A stretch of DNA of 64,000 nucleotides from Paenibacillus sp. FSL R5-0517 (GCF_037974355.1 NZ_CP150235.1:372001-436000); one strand, 5' to 3'; positions 36,209 to 45,228 are shown, numbered from the stretch's first letter. Program-made: numbers and translations. The notes: generated from the letters alone by a model not told the origin.

Positions 36209-37324
36209 TTATCGCTGAGCTGTTTTGGGCAGGAAAAGGGTAACAGTTGTGCCTTCACCAGGCTCGGAAGAAACTCTCAACGTTCCACCTGCACCACGGG
36301 CACGCTCTTCCATGCTGAACAACCCAACACCATTGCCAGCTGTTGCTTCGCTGAATCCGGCACCCTGGTCCTCAATAATAACCATCGTCATGTCCTCAGC
36401 GTCTTCTACAGTAACACGTGCCTCGGCAACATCGGCATACTTCGCGACATTGGTTAAGGCTTCCTGAATAATCCGGTATATGGCGATCTCCCGGTTCATC
36501 TCCAGCCGTTTGCGCAGATTACATTCCAGATCAACTTCAATTCCGTAGTGACGGGTGTAATTCTCAATATACGTACGAATTGCCGGAACAACACCCAGGT
36601 CATCCAAAACGGATGGTCTCAGTTCCCATGCCATCCCGCGTACATCTTCCATAATACCCGTGACCTGCTTACGCAGTGCTTCAACTCCGGCGTGAGGCTG
36701 GTCTGCCAGCAATCGGTCCATCTGAATCACCAGAGAGAAGAGACTCTGTCCAATCCCGTCATGCAGTTCACGCGAGATCCGGCGTCTTTCCTCTTCCTGA
36801 ATGTTCATGACCTGGGACATCATCTTCTGCAATTCACCTTCGACGGATTTCAGCTTGGTGACCTCGCTACGTACAGCCAGGTATTGATACGGCTCGCCGT
36901 CATTATCGAGGAAAGGCACGATGGTGGTGTTGACCCAATAGTAACTGCCATCTCTGGCACGGTTGCGAATCTCCCCGTTCCATACCTTGCCTGAGGATAT
37001 CGTGTCCCACAGGTTTTTCATAAAGGCTTTGCCATGGTATCCGGAATTAATGATTCGATGATCCTTACCGATGAGTTCTTCGCGCTCATACTGCGAGATC
37101 TCACAGAATTTATCATTCACATACTGGATCTTCCCCTTGCGGTCTGTTAATGCCACAATGGAGGACTCATCCAGAGCAAACTTCAGATCACTCAGTTGAT
37201 GCAGGGAGCCCTTCAACCTGCTGCGAAATTCATTATCGGTAATGTGATTATCGATTTCGTTCAGCAGGAGGCGTACGGGCTGGTCTGCGAGTCCACTTAG
37301 TCTGTTCTTGCGTGCACTACTCAA
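36209..37324 (-). CDS. PAS-domain sensor histidine kinase (NarL/DegS type)
   Basis: This 371-aa soluble kinase has a PAS domain at about residues 50-165 (ALTDRKGKIQYVNDKFCEIS), then HisKA_3 with the phospho-acceptor His in RRISRELHDGIGQSL near 188. The HATPase follows, with NVAKYADV (N box), EDQGAGF and GVGLFSMEERA. No membrane helix is present, so the signal is cytoplasmic. The PAS domain has a single Cys and lacks the four-Cys iron-sulfur pattern of NreB. The start is TTG 37324, overlapping the regulator stop by 8 bp. Its partner is the NarL-type regulator upstream. Confidence 0.9.
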   Translation of the reverse strand: MSSARKNRLSGLADQPVRLLLNEIDNHITDNEFRSRLKGSLHQLSDLKFALDESSIVALTDRKGKIQYVNDKFCEISQYEREELIGKDHRIINSGYHGKAFMKNLWDTISSGKVWNGEIRNRARDGSYYWVNTTIVPFLDNDGEPYQYLAVRSEVTKLKSVEGELQKMMSQVMNIQEEERRRISRELHDGIGQSLFSLVIQMDRLLADQPHAGVEALRKQVTGIMEDVRGMAWELRPSVLDDLGVVPAIRTYIENYTRHYGIEVDLECNLRKRLEMNREIAIYRIIQEALTNVAKYADVAEARVTVEDAEDMTMVIIEDQGAGFSEATAGNGVGLFSMEERARGAGGTLRVSSEPGEGTTVTLFLPKTAQR

Positions 37325-37967
37325 AGTTCAGCAACCCCTTTTTCATGGCGAACTTCACCAGTTCCGGTCGTGTACGCAGGCCAAGTTTCTCCATCAGATT
37401 GCTTTTGTGGGATTCGACCGTTTTGACACTGATGATCAGATGTTCGGCGATTTCCTTGTTGGCGTAACCTTTGGCAATCCAGGACAAAATCTCTTTCTCC
37501 CGCTCGGATAACGTGTCATATGGGCCGGCGTTTTCCTGTTTGGCTTTGTCCAGGTATTCACTCATCAGCCGTTTGGTCGCACTTGGGTACAGATAGGCGC
37601 TACCCTCTGCTACGGAACGAATCGCGGCAAGCAATTCTTCATGCGGCGCACTTTTGAGTATATATCCCGATGCTCCCGCATGGATGGCTCGGAATAGATA
37701 TTCTTCATCGTCATGCATGGTCAGTATTAGAATGGAGACATCCGGCATCAATTTCTTCAATTCAGCCGTAGCGGTCAGACCGTCTTTGCCTGGCGGCATG
37801 CTAAAATCCATCAAGACCACATCCGGTTTTAACTCTTGAGCTTTGGCAATGGCTTCATCACCATCTGCGGCATCCCCAACGATATGTATATCATTCTTTC
37901 CTTCAAGTAAAGCAATCAGCCCGGATCGCACGACAACATGGTCGTCTACAACTAATAGTTGAATCAC
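37317..37967 (-). CDS. NarL/FixJ-family response regulator
   Basis: This 216-aa protein has a receiver domain with the phospho-acceptor Asp in DVVLMDFSMP near residue 54 and Lys in YILKSAP. A LuxR-type HTH follows (LSEREKEILSWIAKGYANKEIAEHL). The start codon is GTG at 37967, with AGGGGGA seven bases upstream. It is co-transcribed with the kinase that follows it. A terminator at 38020 separates it from the upstream GAF gene. Targets are unknown; closeness to Fnr suggests respiration or anaerobic genes. Confidence 0.93.
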   Translation of the reverse strand: MIQLLVVDDHVVVRSGLIALLEGKNDIHIVGDAADGDEAIAKAQELKPDVVLMDFSMPPGKDGLTATAELKKLMPDVSILILTMHDDEEYLFRAIHAGASGYILKSAPHEELLAAIRSVAEGSAYLYPSATKRLMSEYLDKAKQENAGPYDTLSEREKEILSWIAKGYANKEIAEHLIISVKTVESHKSNLMEKLGLRTRPELVKFAMKKGLLNFE

Positions 37968-38012
37968 ATGATTTCCCCCTGTCCGCTTCCTCAGTTCTAT
38001 CTATATCATAAC

Positions 38013-38054
38013 AAAAAAAGAAGCGGCTCAGAGGTTAATTCTCTGAATCGCTTC
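38013..38054 (-). terminator. Terminator after GAF-domain gene
   Basis: On the minus strand GAAGCG..TCAGAG and CTCTGA..CGCTTC form a stem followed by seven T. Confidence 0.85.
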
Positions 38055-38073
38055 TCGCACTACTTCAAACGTT

Positions 38074-38505
38074 CTATCCAAACACCTTCGGCTGAAGACG
38101 CAGAGCGACCTGCTCAGTCTGTAGGACTATGTTCGGTGAAAAGGTGCAAGGCAGTCTGCTGCCAACGAGCAGCACGGCACCAGGCACGCTTCCTTCCTGA
38201 AACACGGGGACTGCTATGGCACTTACCAGTCGCTCAGCAAGCATTAACGGGCAACGACCGGGTGTATGCTCCCCGGGGGACTGTGCATCAGATCGGGCTG
38301 TGCGTCCAGTTCGCAGGGCTGTGCCTACCAGATCTTGTCCGGGGCGCATCTCCATGCGTTTCACCCGTTCATTACTGGACCCAGATGTAACCTTCCAGCG
38401 TAGCATCGTCCCGTTCAGACAGGCAAGTCCACAGAAGTCACTGGATGTGCTCAGGCGCAGGCCATCGATCATCTCCTGAATACCAGATGGCAGTTCATCA
38501 TGCAT
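38074..38505 (-). CDS. GAF-domain protein (NreA-like)
   Basis: This 143-aa protein is made almost entirely of one GAF domain (LRWKVTSGSSNERVKRMEMRPGQDLVGTALRTGR, then AIAVPVFQEG). Small GAF proteins beside NarL-type two-component systems include the nitrate sensor NreA. That role is suggested by position, but ligand residues cannot be verified here. ATG 38505 is chosen because AAGGAAG precedes it at about nine bases; a longer frame begins at 38544. It is divergent from fnr. Confidence 0.65.
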   Translation of the reverse strand: MHDELPSGIQEMIDGLRLSTSSDFCGLACLNGTMLRWKVTSGSSNERVKRMEMRPGQDLVGTALRTGRTARSDAQSPGEHTPGRCPLMLAERLVSAIAVPVFQEGSVPGAVLLVGSRLPCTFSPNIVLQTEQVALRLQPKVFG

Positions 38506-38950
38506 GAGGGGACACTTCCTTTTTTTTCGGAATATAACGTACATAACGGTGTAATTATTATCATTAACCTTCGAACAGGATCATCTTAAAGTAAGGGTAT
38601 TACGATGGTAGTTCTATTGTAGACCCATTCTCGGTCATTGTAATTCAGGGAAAACCCCTATTTCCGTTCCGTAATCTACTGAACTTGGGCAGTGGAGGGC
38701 TCCTGAACCAGGTACATCAAGGGATTGGAAGAATACGAAGGATGAGGCATATCGGTGAAATGTGACTTTTCTCACAGCAAATTCAGGGAGTTTCTTGTCA
38801 ATGATCAGGTAATCCCCCGATAACCCTGAGGCTACTTTCGCGATATGATGTATACATAAGGAATCACCGAGGGGGACGAAGGTTATGGGTACAGTATTTG
38901 TAGAAAGAACAACCCAGAGAACAGCGCAGAAACAAACGGAGGCGGGCAAA
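38506..38950. other. Divergent region between GAF gene and fnr
   Basis: It contains the Fnr-type palindrome at 38761-38776 and an alternative fnr start at 38885. No other gene is visible. Confidence 0.5.
38761..38776. promoter_or_regulatory. Fnr/Crp-type binding site
   Basis: TGTGACTTTTCTCACA is a perfect TGTGA-N6-TCACA palindrome, the consensus for Bacillus Fnr. It lies between the divergent GAF gene and fnr, so it may serve autoregulation or either direction. A weak -10 (AATGAT near 38800) would place it near -41.5 for fnr, as in activated promoters. Confidence 0.75.
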
Positions 38951-39661
38951 ATGACACGAGAAACAGGCGGAATCCTTTCGTTCGTTACATCTGAGCAATG
39001 GGACCTGATTGAAGCAAAAATGCAACCCAAACGGGTGAAGTCGGGGTATAGTCTCTTTCTCGAAGGCGATGAAGCCGGATATCTGTACTACATTCGTTCG
39101 GGACGAGTAAAAATGACCAAGTCGACGGAGGATGGCAAGGAAATTATTTTATCTATTCAGCAAAGCGGCGATCTCATCGGTGAATTTGGCGGTATCGGTG
39201 GATTGAATCATAGCTATAGTGCAGAGATGGCGGAAAAAGGGGAACTGGCCATTATCTCGCTTAGCGATCTGGAAAGTATACTCAGCAAACATGGCGACCT
39301 TGCCTTGAAATTTTTGCAATGGATGGCATTGTCGCAGCGGATTACCCAGTCGAGATTCCGTGATCTGCTGCTCTACGGCAAGGCGGGGGCGCTCGCTTCG
39401 ACACTGATCCGTGCCAGCAATTCGTATGGCCGGATTACACCGGACGGTATAGTGCTCGACATGAAGCTGAACCATACCGATCTTGCCGAGATGATTGGAG
39501 CAACCCGGGAGAGCGTAACGCGGATGCTTGGGGCATGGAAGGAACAAGGAACGCTGGATATGATGGATGGCAAACTGATGATTCGGGATCTGGCAGCCCT
39601 GCGCTGCATGTGCGGATGTCCCACATTTCCAAGCTGCCCGGTAGAGCTGTGCCGATTGTAA
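38951..39661 (+). CDS. fnr: Fnr-type oxygen-responsive regulator with C-terminal Fe-S motif
   Basis: This 236-aa CRP/FNR-family activator has a cyclic-nucleotide-type barrel (to about residue 115), a dimer helix, and an HTH (DLAEMIGATRESVTRMLG). The C-terminal tail has five Cys (CMCGCPTFPSCPVELC), as in the Bacillus Fnr, which binds a [4Fe-4S] cluster through C-terminal cysteines and an Asp. That Asp is retained in RFRDLLL near residue 138. ATG 38951 follows GGAGG at eight bases and gives the usual length; ATG 38885 (22 residues longer) also has a ribosome site. It probably activates anaerobic respiration genes. Confidence 0.88.
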   Translation: MTRETGGILSFVTSEQWDLIEAKMQPKRVKSGYSLFLEGDEAGYLYYIRSGRVKMTKSTEDGKEIILSIQQSGDLIGEFGGIGGLNHSYSAEMAEKGELAIISLSDLESILSKHGDLALKFLQWMALSQRITQSRFRDLLLYGKAGALASTLIRASNSYGRITPDGIVLDMKLNHTDLAEMIGATRESVTRMLGAWKEQGTLDMMDGKLMIRDLAALRCMCGCPTFPSCPVELCRL

Positions 39662-39791
39662 GGTAGATCGTTCCGGGGGAATCCGAGGTAAGGAAAGATC
39701 ATCGGTTGCATCCTAGAGGAACAATTGTGATTTGGTTCCAAATGAAGCTTCAACTCCACTGGCGATTGGGGTCGTTACGGAGAAAAAAAAG

Positions 39792-39827
39792 AAAAGCTGG
39801 CGTCCCATATATGGGAGTCAGCTTTTT
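39792..39827. terminator. Bidirectional terminator
   Basis: AAAAGCTG..CCCAT and ATGGG..CAGCTTTTT form a stem between convergent fnr and acetyltransferase genes, with A/T runs on both sides. Confidence 0.85.
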
Positions 39828-39845
39828 GTGTTTCCGTGAAATTGT

Positions 39846-40376
39846 TCATGTGCCATATTCACTGGAGAGTATTGAATAGATCACCGAGTCATGAAAGCAA
39901 CCTTTGTAGAACCAGTGCTCCCGTAATAGTCCCTCACGCTGCATACCGATTTTCTTCATAACATTCTCCGAAGCCGTGTTGTGTGGGCGACACTTGGCGT
40001 AAATCCGGTGGATGCCGAGTTCGTTGAAACCGAAGCCTAGTATAGCGCTGGCTGCTTCGGTCGCATAACCTTTCCCTTGGTAAGTGGGATTAAGGACGTA
40101 ACCAATCTCTGCATTGGTTTTCTCCATCACGTGAATACCTACTCCGCCAAGAAGAGTCCCGTCACTTTTCAAACATATCGCCAGCTCATAACCTTCTCGT
40201 GGTTGTGTCTGCTGCATGTCCAACACAAACTGCACGTACTCTCGCGTATCTTCTTCTGTATTCGGTCCCCACGCCGTATGCTGAGTGACTTCTGTCATGG
40301 ATGTGTAGCTATGTATACTTTCCCAGTCTATCTCCAGAATATCCCTGATGATGAGTCGTTCGGTCTCCAATTGCAT
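39846..40376 (-). CDS. GNAT-family N-acetyltransferase (RimJ/RimL type)
   Basis: This 176-aa acetyltransferase has the acetyl-CoA loop NPTYQGKGYATEAASAIL near residues 98-115 and the HRIYAKCRPHNTASENVMKKIGMQREG region typical of the RimJ/RimL branch. The substrate may be a protein N-terminus or a small amine; sequence does not decide. GAAGGAAG precedes ATG 40376. It is a single gene with a hairpin terminator of another transcript just upstream (40432-40473). Confidence 0.9.
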   Translation of the reverse strand: MQLETERLIIRDILEIDWESIHSYTSMTEVTQHTAWGPNTEEDTREYVQFVLDMQQTQPREGYELAICLKSDGTLLGGVGIHVMEKTNAEIGYVLNPTYQGKGYATEAASAILGFGFNELGIHRIYAKCRPHNTASENVMKKIGMQREGLLREHWFYKGCFHDSVIYSILSSEYGT

Positions 40377-40426
40377 CGTTGTCCACTTCCTTCATATTTG
40401 AATAACTTACTGTACATTGTACAACA

Positions 40427-40473
40427 AAAAATAGCCCATAACAGATTCAACGAATGAATCGGTCATGAGCCAT
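40427..40473 (-). terminator. Terminator after the 51-aa gene
   Basis: On the minus strand TATGG.CTCATGAC..GATTCA pairs with TGAATC..GT.ATGGGCTA with small mismatches, and a T run follows. It lies 27 bp after the 51-aa stop codon. Confidence 0.65.
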
Positions 40474-40499
40474 AATGTAGATCTATGATATATGGAATG

Positions 40500-40655
40500 C
40501 TATTGTGGTTGTTTACATTGAACTGCGGGATAAGTATAAGCCAGCTTGCGGATAATTTCCTTTTGCCATCTCGTATCACCCAGATTGGTTGCCAGGTTCA
40601 GAAGATCCAAATAATCGTCAAGCTGCAGATCAGCCTTTTGCAGAGTTGTATTCAT
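40500..40655 (-). CDS. Small protein under a Fur box, unknown function
   Basis: This 51-codon frame opens MNTTLQKADLQLDDYLDLLN and contains a conserved-looking helix LGDTRWQKEIIRKLA. It is not membrane-like; it is amphipathic and probably helical. AAGGGGAA precedes ATG 40655. A near-perfect Fur box overlaps the -35 of a promoter about 70 bp upstream, and a terminator follows, so it has all the parts of a gene. Iron-sparing small proteins of Bacillus (FbpA/B/C) are a functional parallel, but I cannot claim homology. It is not a fragment of any neighbour. Confidence 0.7.
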   Translation of the reverse strand: MNTTLQKADLQLDDYLDLLNLATNLGDTRWQKEIIRKLAYTYPAVQCKQPQ

Positions 40656-40700
40656 TCGATGTTCGTTCCCCTTTATCTATAAAATCGTAAAATCATATGC

Positions 40701-40746
40701 AGTAGAAAGTTACATGGAGACAAGTTCAATAATGATAATCATTATC
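40701..40746 (-). promoter_or_regulatory. Fur box and promoter of the 51-aa gene
   Basis: AATAATGATAATCATTATC at 40728-40746 matches the 19-bp Fur consensus at 18 positions. On the minus strand -35 TTGAAC (40724-40729) overlaps its edge, and -10 TCTACT (40701-40706) follows after 17 bp. Fur with iron would block this promoter. No plus-strand gene lies close by. Confidence 0.85.
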
Positions 40747-40808
40747 ACGTTTATATACTCATTATGCAATGAACGCTGGCAAAATGCAATATCAAGTCAG
40801 CAACGAAG

Positions 40809-41102
40809 TTAACTTTTTTCTGAAAATAGGCTCCTCCACATCACATAGGGAATGTACACACCGAGATATGCAGACGGATACAGGAACCAGCCATTCATCA
40901 GGAATTGATGAATTTCGGTGGTGAACGTGGTCATATGAGCATTCGTTGCATACACATCACCAGCGATGACAGTTGCGGCACTGTAGAAGCATAGCAGCGC
41001 GAGGATATGAAATAGCCTCGTAACCATTCGGGAACGAAGAGCAACATAAGCCATAATTAGCGGGATAACTAACAAGAGCACCAAAAATATCAACTTCATC
41101 AT
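40809..41102 (-). CDS. Small integral membrane protein
   Basis: This 97-aa protein has three hydrophobic helices (about residues 4-22, 30-48 and 68-86) and short loops. AAAGGAG lies seven bases before ATG 41102. I do not recognise the family. It lies upstream of the Fur-box promoter on the same strand but ends 60 bp before it, so it is a separate unit. Confidence 0.65.
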   Translation of the reverse strand: MMKLIFLVLLLVIPLIMAYVALRSRMVTRLFHILALLCFYSAATVIAGDVYATNAHMTTFTTEIHQFLMNGWFLYPSAYLGVYIPYVMWRSLFSEKS

Positions 41103-41275
41103 TGTTTTACTCCTTTGGAAAGTGGAATTCTAATGCTAATCAGTATGGGCAAATGGATGCCATCTCAAAACTTTTTCAATAATTTTACAAAAAGATAGAG
41201 GAATTCAGCATATGAACAATTAAATTAAAGGAGGATAACCCATTATCAGGTAATTTGGAGGAGGAGAAAGGGAAT

Positions 41276-42841
41276 ATGAAGAAGGCGTTATGGCAGCATT
41301 GGATCGGGGCATTCCTGGTCTTTATCATGATGGCAACCGCACTGCTGGGGCCGGGTTCGCAAAGTCCGGTACAAGCTGCAGCACCCCTTACGGTATCTCA
41401 GGCCATCGCTGCCCAGAGCGGTGGAGGAACAGCGACGGTTGAAGGAATCATTGTTGGACATGCTACCGGGTCACTTACCGCAAAGTTTACATCTCCGTAT
41501 GCCAATGATTTTAATGTTCTGATTGCCGATTCAGCGTCAGAGCGAACCAACGCCAGATTATTGGATGTGCAGATTCCCGCTTCTTTCCGTTCGCAATATG
41601 GACTGGCTACCAATCCTAATCTTGTAGGCAAAAAGATCATCGTCACCGGAACCCTCGGAGCCTACAACAGCTATGCAGGAGTCAAAAACCCAACGTCCAT
41701 TGCATTTTCCTCCGGAACAACGAACCCTGATCCAGAACCGAACCCAGGCACAACATTACCGGATGGTACCGGCAAAAAAGTATTGTTCGATAATACCCAT
41801 GCCCAGACAGCAGGTGCTGCGGACTGGATTATTGATGGAGCATTTTCGGATTTTGCCAATGGTTTGCGCAACGCAGGCTTTGTCGTGAATCAGCTGGAAC
41901 GCAGCATTCCGTATACATTCGGTGAGCAAGCCATCACCTATAATAAATTGAAAGATTACGACGTCTTTGTCATTGGCGAAGCCAACGTGCCGTTCAAAGC
42001 GACAGAGCAGGCTGCGCTGGTGCAGTATGTGCAGAACGGAGGAAGTGTTTTCTTCATCTCCGACCACTATAATGCAGACCGTAACAAAAACCGCTGGGAT
42101 TCTTCCGAAGTATTCAACGGCTATCGCCGCGGTGCCTTCCTGAATCCGGCCAAAGGCATGTCTTCGGCTGAAGCAGAATCACCAGCGATGCAGAGTGTGA
42201 CGAGTTCAGACTGGCTGGCGACGAATTTTGGTGTACGTTTCCGCTACAATGCCCTTGGAGATGTAAATGCATCGGATATCGTTGCACCTGCTCAATCCTT
42301 CGGTATTACGTCTGGTGTTAATGCTGTAGCCATGCATGCGGGATCCACCGTTGCAATTATCGACCCTAACAAGGCCAAAGGTTTGGTGTATGTACCAAGT
42401 GGTGTGTCCAAGTGGGGCAATGCTGTCGATCAGGGCGTATATAACGGGGGTGGACGAGCTGAAGGGGCCTATGCCGCCATTGCCAAGGTTGGTGCGGGCA
42501 AAGCTGCATTTATTGGCGACTCTTCACCTGTGGAAGACGCTACTCCGAAATATTTGCGTGAAGAGACCGGTGCGACCAAGAAGACCTATGATGGATTCAA
42601 AGAAGTGGACGATGCAACGTTCCTTGTGAATACCGTAAAATGGCTGGCGGTCAAAGAGAGTTATACCAGTCTGGCACAAGTGCCAGGACTGACATTGGAT
42701 ACGGCCACAAGCCTGCTCTCCATGGAAGCTCCGGCTGCATCAACCGAGCCGCAACTTGAGCCATGGGCTGCACCTGCGGCGGGATACAAATGGTATGATC
42801 CGACTACATTTAAGACAGGTTCATACGGAAAAGCGCAATAA
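41276..42841 (+). CDS. Secreted OB-fold protein with GATase-like domain
   Basis: This 521-aa exported protein has a signal peptide (about residues 1-35, cleaved near VQAAAP). An OB-fold-like domain follows (about 40-140, LTVSQAIAAQSGGGTATVEG) of the type found in secreted YhcR-like nucleases, then a Pro-rich linker. The large domain (about 165-450) contains YDVFVIGEANVPF and GGSVFFISDHYNAD, like DUF4350/glutamine-amidotransferase-like folds. No nuclease motif is clear. ATG 41276 is chosen because GAGGAG and AAAGGG lie upstream; the frame also extends to a TTG at 41255. A terminator follows. Confidence 0.75.
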   Translation: MKKALWQHWIGAFLVFIMMATALLGPGSQSPVQAAAPLTVSQAIAAQSGGGTATVEGIIVGHATGSLTAKFTSPYANDFNVLIADSASERTNARLLDVQIPASFRSQYGLATNPNLVGKKIIVTGTLGAYNSYAGVKNPTSIAFSSGTTNPDPEPNPGTTLPDGTGKKVLFDNTHAQTAGAADWIIDGAFSDFANGLRNAGFVVNQLERSIPYTFGEQAITYNKLKDYDVFVIGEANVPFKATEQAALVQYVQNGGSVFFISDHYNADRNKNRWDSSEVFNGYRRGAFLNPAKGMSSAEAESPAMQSVTSSDWLATNFGVRFRYNALGDVNASDIVAPAQSFGITSGVNAVAMHAGSTVAIIDPNKAKGLVYVPSGVSKWGNAVDQGVYNGGGRAEGAYAAIAKVGAGKAAFIGDSSPVEDATPKYLREETGATKKTYDGFKEVDDATFLVNTVKWLAVKESYTSLAQVPGLTLDTATSLLSMEAPAASTEPQLEPWAAPAAGYKWYDPTTFKTGSYGKAQ

Positions 42842-42872
42842 ATGAAATAGATATCATATCATCATGCGGAAT

Positions 42873-42915
42873 AGGGCCTGACCGTGGAAGTTTGTTCGCG
42901 GACAGGCTCTTTTTT
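42873..42915 (+). terminator. Rho-independent terminator
   Basis: GGGCCTG.CCG and CGG.CAGGCTC arms followed by TTTTTT, 32 bp after the secreted protein gene. Confidence 0.8.
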
Positions 42916-43054
42916 GCTTGTTATGCCAGATGCATTCACGACCATGATCAGCTCTTACTGCCCTGTCATTGTATATATACTTGCTCCTGGGGGGAAGGTA
43001 TGGGTATTCAGGATGTGTGCGAGCCATTAATCGAATTAAAGGAGGAGGCGACGT

Positions 43055-43684
43055 ATGATGAAACGGCAAACAGACTGTGACAGTTCCTCGATGAGAGAGA
43101 AGCTCAAAGCGGATCTCCATCGTGTAGCAGAACGGATGAATCTGACGTTATCCCGGTTTGACAATGACAGTGCCTGTCTGCTGGGGCAATTTGCAGAGAT
43201 TCGTGCGGAAATCAAGCAGATTGAGGTGCTCGCCTCTTCGTTTTATCTGGATTGTTATCTGTCGCCCTTTACCGAGAAGTTTGCCGAATTAACTTCGAGC
43301 GTACAACATCTATCTGATCGGAGATATGGGGCGTTGATTGTGATCGAACGTGAGATTCCGTTGGAGTCGATGATTCATTCAGGCGTGGCCGTGGATGCCA
43401 GAGTGACACATGCGCTGTTGGAATCCTTGTTCATTCCTGGTGCACCATTGCATGACGGGGCCGTATTGATTCGTGGCAATCAGATTGTATCCGCTGGTAA
43501 TGTGCTGCCGTTGTCGCAAGCGGAAGTGCATGAACGAAAAATAGGCACTCGACATCGGGCTGCACTGGGACTCAGTGAATTGACGGATGCGGTTGTACTG
43601 GTTGTCTCTGAGGAGACGGGACAGGCTTCATTCGCGGTGGATGGAGATCTGCATCCGATAAATGTGGTTGAGACGTTATCCTAA
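43055..43684 (+). CDS. cdaS: Sporulation-type diadenylate cyclase
   Basis: The 209-aa protein synthesises c-di-AMP from two ATP. It has the DAC-domain motifs LHDGAVLIRG near residue 132 and GTRHRAALGLSE near 163, which carry the active-site residues. Its N-terminal 85 residues are helical, as in CdaS, where two helices restrain activity; DisA and CdaA have different N-terminal architectures (DNA-binding or membrane). Length matches CdaS (about 207). In Bacillus subtilis this enzyme acts in spores. GGAGGAGG precedes ATG 43055. Confidence 0.88.
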   Translation: MMKRQTDCDSSSMREKLKADLHRVAERMNLTLSRFDNDSACLLGQFAEIRAEIKQIEVLASSFYLDCYLSPFTEKFAELTSSVQHLSDRRYGALIVIEREIPLESMIHSGVAVDARVTHALLESLFIPGAPLHDGAVLIRGNQIVSAGNVLPLSQAEVHERKIGTRHRAALGLSELTDAVVLVVSEETGQASFAVDGDLHPINVVETLS

Positions 43685-43744
43685 ATTTGAACGATCAAGT
43701 GGCCTGCTTGGGGCGATTAAGATGATGCTGTTGAGGGAAGTGTG

Positions 43745-43772
43745 CCTTTCTCCTGTAAGAGAGAGGTTTTTC
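43745..43772 (+). terminator. Rho-independent terminator after cdaS
   Basis: CCTTTCTC and GAGAGAGG arms with one G-T pair, followed by TTTTTCT. Confidence 0.7.
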
Positions 43773-43870
43773 TATTGATAGACGATAAAATTATAATCTG
43801 AAATTCGACAGCTTTGCCTTCGCCATATGAGAAACATCGATCGATGCTTCTCTAACATTGCGATGTGATT

Positions 43871-43900
43871 TTGCACAAACTGGGTATTCATGGGTACAAT
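43871..43900 (+). promoter_or_regulatory. SigA promoter of leucine dehydrogenase
   Basis: -35 TTGCAC (43871-43876) and -10 TACAAT (43895-43900) are separated by 18 bp. The start codon is 70 bp downstream. Confidence 0.6.
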
Positions 43901-43969
43901 AGAGGATGGTCGATGAATAGAGAACAATGCGATTGAATCGCAAAAATGGTTGGAGGAGACGGTTAGCAC

Positions 43970-45076
43970 ATGAGTTGGTTTGAAGCAATGGAGCATCACG
44001 ATTATGAGGAACTGGTTCTGTGCCAGGATCGAAATTCAGGGTTAAAAGCAATTATCGCCATACATGACACAACACTCGGCCCTGCGTTGGGAGGCACACG
44101 GATGTGGACTTACGCTTCGGAAGAAGCAGCCATTGAAGATGCGCTGCGCCTTGCCCGTGGTATGACATATAAGAATGCAGTATCCGGCCTGAATCTGGGC
44201 GGCGGCAAAACCGTTATTATCGGAGATCCAAGGCGTGACAAAAACGAAGCGATGTTTCGTGCGTTTGGACGATATATTCAAGGGTTGAACGGACGTTATA
44301 TCACGGCCGAAGATGTGGGAACAACGGAAGAGGACATGAACCTGATCTATCAGGAAACCGATTATGTGACAGGCATCTCGGCAAGTTATGGTTCATCCGG
44401 TAATCCATCACCAGCAACCGCTTGGGGTGTATATCGGGGGATCAAGGCAGCAGTCAAAGAAGCATTTGGCACCGATCTGCTGGAGGGTAAGACGATAGCG
44501 GTTCAAGGTGTCGGCAATGTGGCGATGCATCTGTGCAAATATCTGTATGAGGAAGGTGCACATCTGATCGTTACGGATATCCATAAAGACGCGGTGAAAC
44601 AGGCTGTGGATCGCTTCGGCGCAACAGCTGTTGATCCCGCGGATATCACGAGTGTGGATTGTGATATCTATGCACCATGTGCACTGGGCGGCACGATTAA
44701 TGACGATACGCTTAAGACGCTCAAGGCGAAGGTTGTAGCGGGATGCGCCAACAATCAGCTTCTGGAGACCCGTCATGGGGATCAGTTGTATGACATGGGC
44801 ATCGTATACGCGCCTGACTATGTTATCAATGCAGGTGGCGTAATTAACATTGCAGATGAGCTGAATGGTTATAATGCGGATCGGGCGTGGAGCAAGATCG
44901 GAGAGATCTATGCCACTCTGGAGAAAATATTCGAAAGCTCACGTACCGAGGGCATCGCTACCTATGTTGCTGCAGATCGTCTGGCTGAGCGACGGATCGA
45001 ACAGATGAAGAATACACGCAGTACATTTTTGCAGAATGGCCACCACGCGCTGAGTTCCCGGAGATTGCGCAAGTAA
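43970..45076 (+). CDS. Leucine dehydrogenase
   Basis: This 368-aa Glu/Leu/Phe/Val dehydrogenase interconverts branched-chain amino acids and 2-oxo acids with NAD. The catalytic Lys lies in [11 protein letters not shown] near residue 81. The N-terminal substrate part has [11 protein letters not shown], and the dinucleotide site [11 protein letters not shown] is near 182. [11 protein letters not shown] and [13 protein letters not shown] are typical of leucine dehydrogenases. In Bacillus it feeds branched-chain fatty acid and spore-germination metabolism. GGAGGAGAC precedes ATG 43970. It is a single gene, with its own promoter and a long terminator. Confidence 0.93.
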   Translation: MSWFEAMEHHDYEELVLCQDRNSGLKAIIAIHDTTLGPALGGTRMWTYASEEAAIEDALRLARGMTYKNAVSGLNLGGGKTVIIGDPRRDKNEAMFRAFGRYIQGLNGRYITAEDVGTTEEDMNLIYQETDYVTGISASYGSSGNPSPATAWGVYRGIKAAVKEAFGTDLLEGKTIAVQGVGNVAMHLCKYLYEEGAHLIVTDIHKDAVKQAVDRFGATAVDPADITSVDCDIYAPCALGGTINDDTLKTLKAKVVAGCANNQLLETRHGDQLYDMGIVYAPDYVINAGGVINIADELNGYNADRAWSKIGEIYATLEKIFESSRTEGIATYVAADRLAERRIEQMKNTRSTFLQNGHHALSSRRLRK

Positions 45077-45107
45077 ACGGTATTGAATCTTTATTAAATC
45101 TGTAAAC

Positions 45108-45173
45108 GGTCTGTTAGATAACGGCAACGTCCATTTCTAAGATGGATCGTGTCGTTCTAACAGGCCATTTTTT
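45108..45173 (+). terminator. Long Rho-independent terminator
   Basis: An extended imperfect stem (CTGTTAGA, AACG, CCAT arms) with loop TTCTAAG is followed by six T. It lies 31 bp after the dehydrogenase stop. Confidence 0.85.
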
Positions 45174-45228
45174 ATGTTGTTATCAGATATAAAAAAATGA
45201 AAAACAGTGGCAATATCTCCCTAATAGA

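Noticed and set aside
36209..37324. NreB-type oxygen sensor kinase
   Set aside because: The PAS domain has only one Cys and lacks the four-Cys iron-sulfur pattern.
42916..43054. SigG promoter before cdaS
   Set aside because: A CATTGTA -10-like box is present at 42967 but I could not find a convincing -35 at the right distance.
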